This document shows, one piece after another, positions 41,401 to 47,584 of a stretch of DNA of 47,584 bases. This DNA is from Candidatus Methanoflexus mossambicus (lineage in GTDB: Archaea > Methanobacteriota > Methanobacteria > Methanobacteriales > Methanobacteriaceae): positions 1 through 47,584 of the forward strand of contig JAISIT010000126.1 in assembly GCA_031261915.1 (NCBI GenBank), read 5' to 3'. Positions within the stretch are counted from its first letter, which is position 1, and each line of letters opens with the position of its first letter. A program made the translations under genes and the position numbers. The notes beneath the pieces were generated by a model, which worked only from the letters and a program-made list of their open reading frames with translations, was not told the origin of the DNA and did not search any database.

Positions 41401-42238
41401 AGGAGTTTTAGGTAGAATTGTTGGTTTTACTGATGCACATGCATGTTATGCCCATCCATATTTCCATTCTGCAAAAAGAAGAAACTGTGATAGTGATGAA
41501 GACTCTGTTATGCTTTTATTAGATGCATTAATTAATTTTTCAAAGACTTATCTTCCAAGCACACGTGGAGGAAGTATGGATGCTCCTTTAGTTTTATCTT
41601 CAAGAATTGATCCAGAAGAAATCGATGATGAATCCCATAATATTGATATGATGGATAAATTCCCATTAGAATTCTTTGAAAAAACTTATGAAGAACTTAA
41701 ATCTGATGAAGTCCTTGAATACATTGATAATGTTTCAATGCATTTAGGAACACCAAAGCAGTATAAAGATTTAATGTTTTCCCATCATACCAGTAGTGTT
41801 CATGCAGGACCAAAAACATGCCTTTATTTAACCTTGGGGTCAATGAAAGACAAAGTAGATGCACAAGTAAAGCTTGGAGAATTAATCAGAGCCGTAGACC
41901 AGCGAGGAGTTGTTGAAGGTGTCTTATCTTCCCATTTTTTACCAGATATTATGGGAAATGTTAGAACATTTTCAAAACAAAAAGTAAGATGCACAAAATG
42001 TAATGCAAAATACCGAAGAGTTCCTCTTTCAGGAAAATGTAGATGTGGAGGTAATTTAACATTAACTGTTTCAAAAGGAGGAGTTTCTAAATATCTGCCA
42101 ATAGCTAAAGATTTAGTTTTAAAATATCCATTAAATCCATATATACTTCAAAGATTAGAAATACAAGAATTTGGAATTAATTCACTTTTTGAAAGCGATA
42201 AATCCAAACAAAGTTCTTTAGATGTTTTTTTTAATTAA
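38498..42238 (+). CDS. polC: DNA polymerase II (family D) large subunit DP2
   Basis: DP2 is the catalytic subunit of the archaeal replicative polymerase PolD; DP1 is not here. The 1246 aa show the DP2 N-terminus (YFERLEKETIDVYEIANAARARGF), AVYFAGPIRSAGGTAAALAVLLGD, RYGRSRNTGLAAMGVHPATMELL, APSYIGSRVGRPEKSKER and the active-site loop NCDSDEDSVMLLLDAL (996-1002), followed by RGGSMDAPLVLSSRIDPEEID. Three Cys clusters follow: two CPKCGEKT pairs (about 730-810) and a CTKC...CRCGG at the end. Extra stretches include a Lys/Glu-rich tract (about 308-348) and an Asn/Ser tract (about 617-655). No intein. ATG 38534 (MDYFERLEK), after GATAAA, is an alternative start. Confidence 0.95.
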   Translation: MENNGNNGNNDKMDYFERLEKETIDVYEIANAARARGFDAELTTEIPLAKDLAERVEGLVGPEGIAKKIKELEIDENGKKVQREDVAFEIAAKIASEDVKIAKERYKDKIDSILGEKASDDEIKEFLADQGLRTALAILTEGVVAAPIEGIAKVKIKNNFDGSKYLAVYFAGPIRSAGGTAAALAVLLGDKIKQSTGLSNYKPIDEEIERYVEEVELYESEVTNLQYSPTPEEVRIVAGNITVEVTGEPTDKVEVSHRGLERVETDQIRGGALLAMIEGVVQKRTKVLKYAKNLGLDGWEFLEDFSKAKKEESDKKKEEKKEEKKENDEENIKGSIEEEKEEEKEQPKYIQDIIGGRPVLGYPSENGGFRLRYGRSRNTGLAAMGVHPATMELLEFLAIGTQLKIEKPGKGNCVVPVDSIEGPIVRLKNGDVLQLKTVAEAKKYRVKVDEVLFLGDMLVAFGEFLRGNYPLSPSAWCNEWWIETILHSNKYKEELKENSSEIIDITKIDNRTNNYNVISAKESFEISKKYDVPLNPDYTFYYGDISIDDLKVLTDYLLKYKDKYIEGEELILDLSPEKRILEIIGLPHKVNENKIIINRENSYALINSILKPLELENNDLNNNSNRNNNSNSNSNNNSNNNSNNNSNNNSNNNNDIKNSVDCINTVSAVKIMNKAPSYIGSRVGRPEKSKERLMKPAPHVLFPIGTYGGTRRFVDEAAKHNVKVEFSRKKCPNCSTTTNNSICPKCGEKTIQQVPSKNPVNIGLQKKLHTAFRHIGPKEKICNNCKTETNHPFCPKCGEKTVKKLDKKTNSFDTNQNKRTQVKKIDEIKGVKGMMSENKLPEPLEKGLLRAKNNVFTFKEGTIRHDSTDLPMTHFIPSEVGVTIEKLKDMGYEEDCYGQKIENENQIIELKVQDLVVSKNCGDYLVNVANFLDDLLDKFYEMDRFYNVEKREDLIGHLIVGLAPHTSAGVLGRIVGFTDAHACYAHPYFHSAKRRNCDSDEDSVMLLLDALINFSKTYLPSTRGGSMDAPLVLSSRIDPEEIDDESHNIDMMDKFPLEFFEKTYEELKSDEVLEYIDNVSMHLGTPKQYKDLMFSHHTSSVHAGPKTCLYLTLGSMKDKVDAQVKLGELIRAVDQRGVVEGVLSSHFLPDIMGNVRTFSKQKVRCTKCNAKYRRVPLSGKCRCGGNLTLTVSKGGVSKYLPIAKDLVLKYPLNPYILQRLEIQEFGINSLFESDKSKQSSLDVFFN
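40355..40460 (+). repeat. AAT/AGT triplet tract inside polC
   Basis: About 35 codons of AAT with scattered AGT and AGA encode Asn/Ser. The tract lies between conserved blocks of DP2 and uses the same codons as the satellite at 1-153. Confidence 0.9.
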
Positions 42239-42332
42239 ATTTTAATTAAATTTTAATTCAAGTATGTTTTAATGAAATAAATCTATATTTAAATAGTATT
42301 TAGATAGTATTTAGATAGTATTTAAATATTAT

Positions 42333-43169
42333 TTAATCTTCATTTATTTTTTTATTCAATTTTACAATTGATGTCATGAAATAAGTTTTATCAAAACTAA
42401 AATCATTTATAATTTCTTCATTTTTTTTACTACTGTTTTTAATAGTGAAAATATTTCCATTTAAATCATCAATATCTTTTTTTATTTCATTGATCTTCTC
42501 TTTATTTCTTGATAATTTCATTAAGACAATAGTATCAGAATTATCAATAAAACCATTGAAATTATCTTGTATTTTTGGAACTATGGATAATACTTCGTCT
42601 TTTTCAACTAAAGGTTTATTAATACTCGCTGCACAAGAAGTAAAAGAAGTTATTCCTGGAACCATTTCAATTTCGTAATATTCTTGATTTTTTTGAATTT
42701 TCTTTTGAATGTAAGAAAATGTGCTGTAAATAGAGGGATCTCCAAGGGTAATAAATGCAACATCTAATCCTTCATCGAGTTTAGAAATAATTAAACTTGT
42801 TGCATCATTCCAATAGCTATTTAATAATGATTCATCTTCTAACATTGGAAATACAGGATCAAAAATAGTTAAATCTTTTCTTCTTTCTTTTAAAATGGGT
42901 TTTATAATATTTAATGCCGTACTATCTTGTTTTTCAGAAGCCCTTGGAGCACATATAACATCCACATCATTTAAAATCCTAACTGCCTTTAAAGTAAGCA
43001 ATTCTGTATCTCCAGGTCCAACTCCAATTCCAAATAGCTTTCCTTTAAATTTATTGGTATTATTGTCATTATTAGTATTACTATTCGTATTAGTATTATT
43101 AGTATTAGTATTATTAGTATTAGTATTATTATTACTATTGGTATTATTATTACTATTATTCTCTATCAT
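42333..43169 (-). CDS. cbiL: Cobalt-factor II C20-methyltransferase (precorrin-2 C20-methyltransferase)
   Basis: 278 aa. CbiL adds the C20 methyl in anaerobic cobalamin-type corrin synthesis, needed for methanogen corrinoids. The family start is GKLFGIGVGPGDTELLTLKAVRIL near residue 43. It is followed by VICAPRASEKQDSTAL, FITLGDPSIYSTFSYI, EMVPGITSFTSCAAS and KPLVEKDEVLSIVP. A 42-residue Asn/Thr/Ser leader (NNTNTNNTNTN type) precedes the fold. The ATG at 43169 begins that leader, and no internal ATG would remove it. Confidence 0.93.
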   Translation of the reverse strand: MIENNSNNNTNSNNNTNTNNTNTNNTNTNSNTNNDNNTNKFKGKLFGIGVGPGDTELLTLKAVRILNDVDVICAPRASEKQDSTALNIIKPILKERRKDLTIFDPVFPMLEDESLLNSYWNDATSLIISKLDEGLDVAFITLGDPSIYSTFSYIQKKIQKNQEYYEIEMVPGITSFTSCAASINKPLVEKDEVLSIVPKIQDNFNGFIDNSDTIVLMKLSRNKEKINEIKKDIDDLNGNIFTIKNSSKKNEEIINDFSFDKTYFMTSIVKLNKKINED

Positions 43170-43860
43170 ATTATCATACTTACAATTTTAATTGTGATGA
43201 AATAATTAATAAATTGGGGTGTGTAAAAAATATAGATGATGAATTATTTGATATTTGAAATTTTGATGATATTTATTAATTTATATTTTTTGTTTATTGA
43301 TAATAGTTAAATCAATATATGTCATAGAAATATTATTAGGATTAAAATTCAAATTAAAATTCCAACCTACACCTTTTAATAGTTTGTCCTTAGGAACTTA
43401 TAAATTTATTGAAAATACCATAGTTGAGTTGAAGAAAGTGTTATTTTTTTTGGATTTAATAGTTAGATGAGAAATATGGTTTAAAATCTGGAGGAGATAG
43501 GTGAAAATTATCAAATTATTTAACATTACAAATATAATTAGTAATTCTAAATTTTTAATGTTTTATATAAATATTAATATAATTAATAATTTAAATTATA
43601 TTTATAAATAATAATATAAAGTATTTATATAAGTATTTATATAAGTAATGATATAAATTGTATGTATATATAAATAACAATATAAATTATATTATTATAT
43701 GTAATTTATAATGCTAATTATATATTATAATATATATTATTAAATATATTATTATCTATATTATTATATATATCATTAAATATATTATTAAACATAATAA
43801 TGCAAAGTATAACTTCTATGATTAACTTAAATGGATTAGAATTTTATTTCGGTGTTAAAT
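43170..43860. other. Long intergenic region upstream of the HAD gene
   Basis: About 690 bp. The first third is the least A/T-biased. It contains one strong Shine-Dalgarno with a short open frame (43501-43611), and then about 240 bp of nearly pure TA/AT microsatellite-like sequence (43612-43800). Confidence 0.6.
43501..43611 (+). CDS. Possible 36-residue small protein
   Basis: GTG start with GGAGGAGAT (43490-43498) 2 nt before it, the best match to the anti-Shine-Dalgarno in this region. The 36-aa product is hydrophobic and Asn/Ile/Lys-rich (MKIIKLFNITNIISNSKFLM at the start). I know no homologue. The composition is what random A/T sequence would encode, so only the ribosome-binding site supports it. 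Confidence 0.25.
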   Translation: MKIIKLFNITNIISNSKFLMFYININIINNLNYIYK

Positions 43861-44547
43861 ATGGAGAAATTAGAAAAAATAAAAGTAATATTTTTAGATA
43901 TGGATGGTGTATTGGTTTATCCATCTTCACAAAAGCGATTTGACCATCTAAGGGATGAAGATGAGCTTAAAGAGGTTTATAAAACTCTTGAAGAGAAATT
44001 TGGAATAGATTACAGTCAATATGATAAATATGATTTCGGTGCAAGCTATTGGGATATTGATAAAGAAGCAGTGGCAGAAATTCAAAGAATAATTGATGCA
44101 ACAAATGCTAAAATCGTTGTAAGCTCTGATTGGAGGACAGTTAGACCTCCTATGATGATGAAAGATTTACTCACAATACACGGGCTTGGAGAATATGTTG
44201 TTGATATAATTCCATCTAATGCAGGCTATCGTGATGATCCCTATGACTTTGAATATCATATTGATTATAAAATTTTCTTAAACATTTCAGATAAACTTTC
44301 AGAGTATTCTGGAAGGTCTTTAGAAATTTTAGAGTACTTAGCTATTAACCAGGAAATAGTAGAAAACTTTGTAATAATAGATGATTTAGATGTTCCATTT
44401 AATGCTCCAATTCTTAAAGATAATTTTGTTCAGACATTTCCAATAATAAAAGAAGAAGATAGTATTAAAGCTATTGAAATTTTAAATGGAACTCCAAATA
44501 AATTATTAACTGATAATATATTACCTAAAAGAGAAAATTGGCATTAA
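43861..44547 (+). CDS. HAD-superfamily hydrolase
   Basis: 228 aa from ATG (MEKLEKIKVIF), with GGTGTT 4 nt upstream; a GTG at 43852 sits inside that site. Motif I is VIFLDMDGVLVY (nucleophile D13, then D15), motif II VVSSDWRTV near residue 84, and motif IV IIDDLD near residue 175. The FLDMDGVL...SSDWR pattern is that of the HAD domain seen in RNA-repair and phosphatase proteins of the Swiss-army-knife type; the substrate is unknown. It stands alone next to the mobile-element region. Confidence 0.8.
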   Translation: MEKLEKIKVIFLDMDGVLVYPSSQKRFDHLRDEDELKEVYKTLEEKFGIDYSQYDKYDFGASYWDIDKEAVAEIQRIIDATNAKIVVSSDWRTVRPPMMMKDLLTIHGLGEYVVDIIPSNAGYRDDPYDFEYHIDYKIFLNISDKLSEYSGRSLEILEYLAINQEIVENFVIIDDLDVPFNAPILKDNFVQTFPIIKEEDSIKAIEILNGTPNKLLTDNILPKRENWH

Positions 44548-44561
44548 TTTTTCTTTATGTT

Positions 44562-44792
44562 GGGTCTGTCCCAAAACTTCATTTTGGCAAATATCAATTT
44601 ATTTTACTTAACATAAATTAATTTAGAAAACAAAGTTTTCTTTGAATTAAATTTTAATCTGTTAAATTATTTAAACCTTAAATTTTAATACTATTTAATA
44701 TTATTTTTAAAAACTAAAATACAATTGAAGAATATAATATATTTTAATAGTTTATAATAATGTTAATTTTATAAAAATTCTTAAAAATATGG
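44562..44792 (+). mobile_element. Short IS-derived/MITE-like element, left copy (right end lost or diverged)
   Basis: It starts with GGGTCTGTCCCAAAA, an IS-like terminal repeat. A 7-bp-stem hairpin AGAAAAC/GTTTTCT lies at 44627-44643. From about 44645 to 44792 it matches the reverse complement of 47091-47282 at roughly 90% by eye, apart from a gap near 44722. The outer end with TTTTGGACAGAGCCC is not visible. Non-coding. Confidence 0.7.
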
Positions 44793-44963
44793 TTATTGTC
44801 AATTTTTAATGGTTCAAATTAAATAAAAATACCTTGAGATCGCTTAAAATTTAATTCACACAACATCTCCATGGAATTAATATTGCTTCAAATGAGTTGA
44901 TTTTGACAGTGCATAAATTTCCCATGTTTATTTTTACAAAATAACCAACAACTTTACAAACAT

Positions 44964-46610
44964 TCATTTTACTTTTTCTATTTCTGTTTCTAGATCTCCT
45001 CCTGCAAAGACAATAGCTATTTTGATTACTTTTCTATTTAAAAATTTGTTTTCATATTTTTTTAGATTTATTTGGCTTAATGCTTCATTTATCATTGTAT
45101 CAAATGATTTTATTGGTTTTATTTCTTTGTTTTTACTTTTATTTTTATTTTTATCTTTTCCTTTACTTTTTCCTTTTCCTTGTGTTGTTTTCATTTTTGA
45201 AAATTTAAATTCTGCTATTGCTATGAAATCGGGTGTTTCAAGATACATATCCATTAATCCCGTGTTAGTTTGTGCTTCTGCTTCTCCTTTAAATCCTAAT
45301 CCATTTAGCCATGCTAAATAAATTGATTGGTAGTAATATTCGTGGTCTAAATGAATTCTTGCAGGAATATTAGTTAAAAAATACTTCATATACATTTTAA
45401 AAGTATCATTATCATAATTCCCAATAGCTTCAATAATTTTAGGCTTCAAATTATCTAAATCCATCTTCTCTTCATTTAAATCAATCAAATAATCAAGAAT
45501 TGAATTCTCAACCTCATAATTCGGGGTCTGCAAAGTATAATATATCTGATTGTTAATAATTTCCTTTTTACATATACTCAAATAACCAGTTTGAAACATA
45601 AAAGAAATAGGATCAATATTCTCAAAATCAAACCTATTAAAAATAGATTTTTTAACTTTAACAGGATTTAACACAGATTCATAATCCTCTGAATTTTTCA
45701 ACACATTAATCAACGATTTAGGAGTTGCATTATTAAACCAATAATTATCAAACTCACCATAAGCAAACAAATTAAGAGTAGAATAAGGAGAATAGATTTT
45801 CGTTTTCCCGTCCCAAGTATAACCATCATACCAATAATTAATTTGTTTAATTAGATCTTTTTTGCTTTCATTTAATTTAATAGCTAAATTTTCGATATGT
45901 TCATCAAAATTATCTATTAATTCCTTATGAGTATAACCACATATATCTGAAAAATTATCATCTAATGTTAAATCTGTAGGACTATTAAAATCAGAAAAAA
46001 GAGAAATATTAGTAAATTTAGAAACTCCAGTTATAAATAAAAATTCAATATAAGCATCTAAATCTTTTAAAACACTATAAAAACTCCTCATAATCACTTG
46101 ATTATCTTCTAAAACTTTAATATTACCAATATTATTCAATAAAGGTTTATCATATTCGTCAATAAGTATAACTACCTTTTTATTTTCTTTTTTAGAAATA
46201 CTTATGATTAATTCTTTAAACTTATTTGCAGTTGACTTACTAATCAGTTCTATTTCATATTCTTTGGCTATTAAATTAATTGTATCATTTAAACTTATTT
46301 TTAATTCATACTCTGAGTTATATTCTCATGTAGAAAAGTTTATTTTAACAACAGGAAATGTTTTATTCCAATCCCAATGATTTTCAGCGTATAATCCTTT
46401 AAATAGGTCTTTATTTCCTTTAAATAACTCTTCCATAGTACTTATAAGTAATGATTTCCCAAAACGACGAGGACGAGATAAAAAATACTTTCTCCCAGGA
46501 ACTATTAATTTAAGTATATTTTCTGTTTTATCCACATAAATATAGTTATTTTCTATTATTGTCTTAAATGTTTCAATTGATAAAGGTAAATTCATTGTTA
46601 TTTCTCTCAT
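44964..46610 (-). pseudogene. AAA-ATPase with PD-(D/E)XK nuclease domain, interrupted by one in-frame TGA
   Basis: A single frame runs from ATG 46610 (MREITMNLPLS) to 44964, with one TGA at 46328-46326 after KINFST. Reading past it gives about 548 aa, normal for this family. N-terminal ATPase: IYVDKT, Walker A RPRRFGKSLLIST near residue 50, Walker B KKVVILIDEYDKPLL. C-terminal nuclease: GLMDMYLETPDFIAIAEFKFSK (D...E-x-K), preceded by YYQSIYLAWLNGLGF. A Lys/Gly/Asn repeat (KGKSKGKDKNKNKSKNK) follows the nuclease motif. These multi-copy proteins are of unknown function, sometimes linked to mobile DNA. The TGA may be a recent nonsense change, a sequence error or read through; TTG at 46139 could restart translation. 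Confidence 0.8.
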
Positions 46611-46619
46611 AATAACCAC

Positions 46620-47042
46620 TTAGTATTTTTGGTATAGATTTTAAGGTATGATTATTTATTTATTTCTTATTTTGTTTTAGATATATTGCTTAATTAATGT
46701 AAAGAGTATATAGTTGAAAAACTGATTTCATTAATACTTTTAATTTGTTTTTAATTATTTAAAAATATTGTTATTTTCTATTTTTTGATATTGTGTTTAT
46801 AATTGAATAATCAATTAACAGATTCATAATTGGTAATTTAATTGATGGATTATGTATATATATCTATATTTTATATAACTAAGTTAAATAGATTAATATT
46901 TAAATATTTCTCTTAAGATAGTCTAAAATTTAAATTTAAAAATTTATATGATATATTTTAACTAGTATTAATATTAATACTATTGATATTGATAATACTA
47001 TTGATATTAATAATATTAATAATAATGAATATCTATGTCTAT
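46620..47042. other. Intergenic region between the ATPase pseudogene and the right element copy
   Basis: No gene seen. Contains an 18-bp perfect palindrome AGTATTAATATTAATACT (46964-46981) and ATTGATATT-type repeats up to the element border. Confidence 0.6.
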
Positions 47043-47369
47043 GGGCTCTGTCCAAAATTATGGTGAAAGTTCATGGGTTTCTCCCATAATCCATATTTTT
47101 AAGAATTTTTATAAAATTAATATTATTATAAACTATTTAAATATTTTATATTCTTAAATTTTGTCTTATTTGAAAGTTTATCTTTCAAGTTAGAAAAATC
47201 TTTGATTTTTCTTTAGTTTTTAAAAATAATATTCAATAGTATTAAAATTTAAGTTTTAAATAATTTATCAGTTTAAAATTGAATTTAAATGAAATTAAGG
47301 ATTTCCTAATTTAGCTTCGCTCAAGTAAAATAAATCATATTTAAGAAAATCTATTTTTGGGATAGACAT
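47043..47369 (-). mobile_element. Short IS-derived/MITE-like element, right copy in inverted orientation
   Basis: About 327 bp. The plus-strand left end is GGGCTCTGTCCAAAA, and the right end is TTTTTGGGATAGACATG, which reads CATGTCTATCCCAAAAA inward. The ends are thus imperfect terminal inverted repeats. Inside are hairpins ATGGG/CCCAT (47073-47087), TTGAAAG/CTTTCAA (47170-47188) and AGAAAAATC/GATTTTTCT (47192-47212). The last two fill the gap that separates it from the left copy. No coding frame; a non-autonomous element is likely. Confidence 0.7.
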
Positions 47370-47405
47370 GTAATGTTTTTTGTAAAATATTTTGAATTTA
47401 ATTCT

Positions 47406-47584
47406 TTATTTGCCGCTAAAGAATAAATTTTGGAGTTTATTAATAGAAAGACCAGTGAATTCAGAGATTTTCATTATTGGAAAATTTTCATCAAATAATT
47501 TCAAAGCAACATCTATCATTCCTTCTTCCCTTCCTTCTTCTCTTCCTTCTTCTTTGGCATTATATATTCTTGTATTGTGGTCTA
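47406..47584 (-). CDS. C-terminus of an Rpn-type recombination-promoting nuclease/transposase (partial)
   Basis: The frame enters from the window edge and ends at TAA (47408-47406). The 59 visible codons read a Glu/Gly-rich repeat (AKEEGREEGREEGMID) and then a helical end (VALKLFDENFPIMKISEFTGLSINKLQ). This tail is typical of the PDDEXK_2/Rpn family, in which the last 30 residues follow 'KISEVTGLS-x-eI-kL'. The catalytic part lies outside the window. It lies 36 bp from the right copy of the short element. Confidence 0.7.
   Translation of the reverse strand, partial: DHNTRIYNAKEEGREEGREEGMIDVALKLFDENFPIMKISEFTGLSINKLQNLFFSGK

Noticed and set aside
38498-42238. An intein in DNA polymerase DP2 as reason for its 1246-aa length
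   Set aside because: The extra length is explained by low-complexity Lys/Glu and Asn/Ser tracts; no splicing blocks are seen.

Overview
The window is about three-quarters A+T and comes from a hydrogenotrophic methanogen of the order Methanobacteriales, most likely a Methanobrevibacter-type genome. Four genes show this best: F420-dependent methylene-H4MPT dehydrogenase (mtd), the F420 biosynthesis gene cofG, the MCR arginine methyltransferase mmp10, and the archaeal D-family DNA polymerase large subunit. Archaeal gatB, Hjc resolvase and teichoic-acid-type surface-polymer enzymes agree. Many starts carry a GGTGAT/GTGAT-type Shine-Dalgarno with a 3-4 nt spacer, and TTG starts are common.

Layout. 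1-5.5 kb: end of an Asn/Ser-rich repeat gene, a PQQ-like propeller surface protein, mtd with a palindrome at its promoter, an HD-domain phosphohydrolase, hisB and an 8Fe ferredoxin. 5.6-11.5 kb: a ModE-type molybdate regulator, a flippase, an iron-sulfur flavoprotein, cofG and a solo Cas4-like nuclease. 12-19.1 kb: three glycosyl/glycerophosphotransferase genes for a surface polymer. 19.3-20.8 kb: hjc and five tRNA genes (Asn, CAU, Glu, Leu, His). 21-31.5 kb: a zinc-ribbon membrane protein, an unassigned radical SAM protein, gatB, a CBS plus ParB/SerK-like protein, hisE, a GNAT-larB pair, hypF and a thioesterase. 31.6-36.7 kb: heat-shock locus with an ArsR-type regulator divergent from grpE-dnaK-dnaJ. 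36.8-43.2 kb: mmp10, DNA polymerase II large subunit and cbiL. 43.2-47.6 kb: accessory end with a HAD protein, an AAA-ATPase/PD-(D/E)XK gene broken by one TGA and lying between two inverted copies of a short IS-like element, and the tail of an Rpn-type nuclease.

Main points to check. (1) Three copies of TAAC-N5-GTTAC lie between the ArsR-type regulator and grpE. They match the operator I recall for the Archaeoglobus heat-shock regulator HSR1. (2) grpE has no ATG/GTG/TTG at its natural start; an ATA follows a strong Shine-Dalgarno. (3) At least seven conserved enzymes carry in-frame Asn/Lys/Asp low-complexity inserts or extensions. (4) The palindrome ATAGCTAT is strongly over-represented. (5) A 20-bp perfect palindrome sits beside the mtd promoter. 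(6) Inverted IS-derived elements flank the broken ATPase gene. No CRISPR array or rRNA gene was seen.
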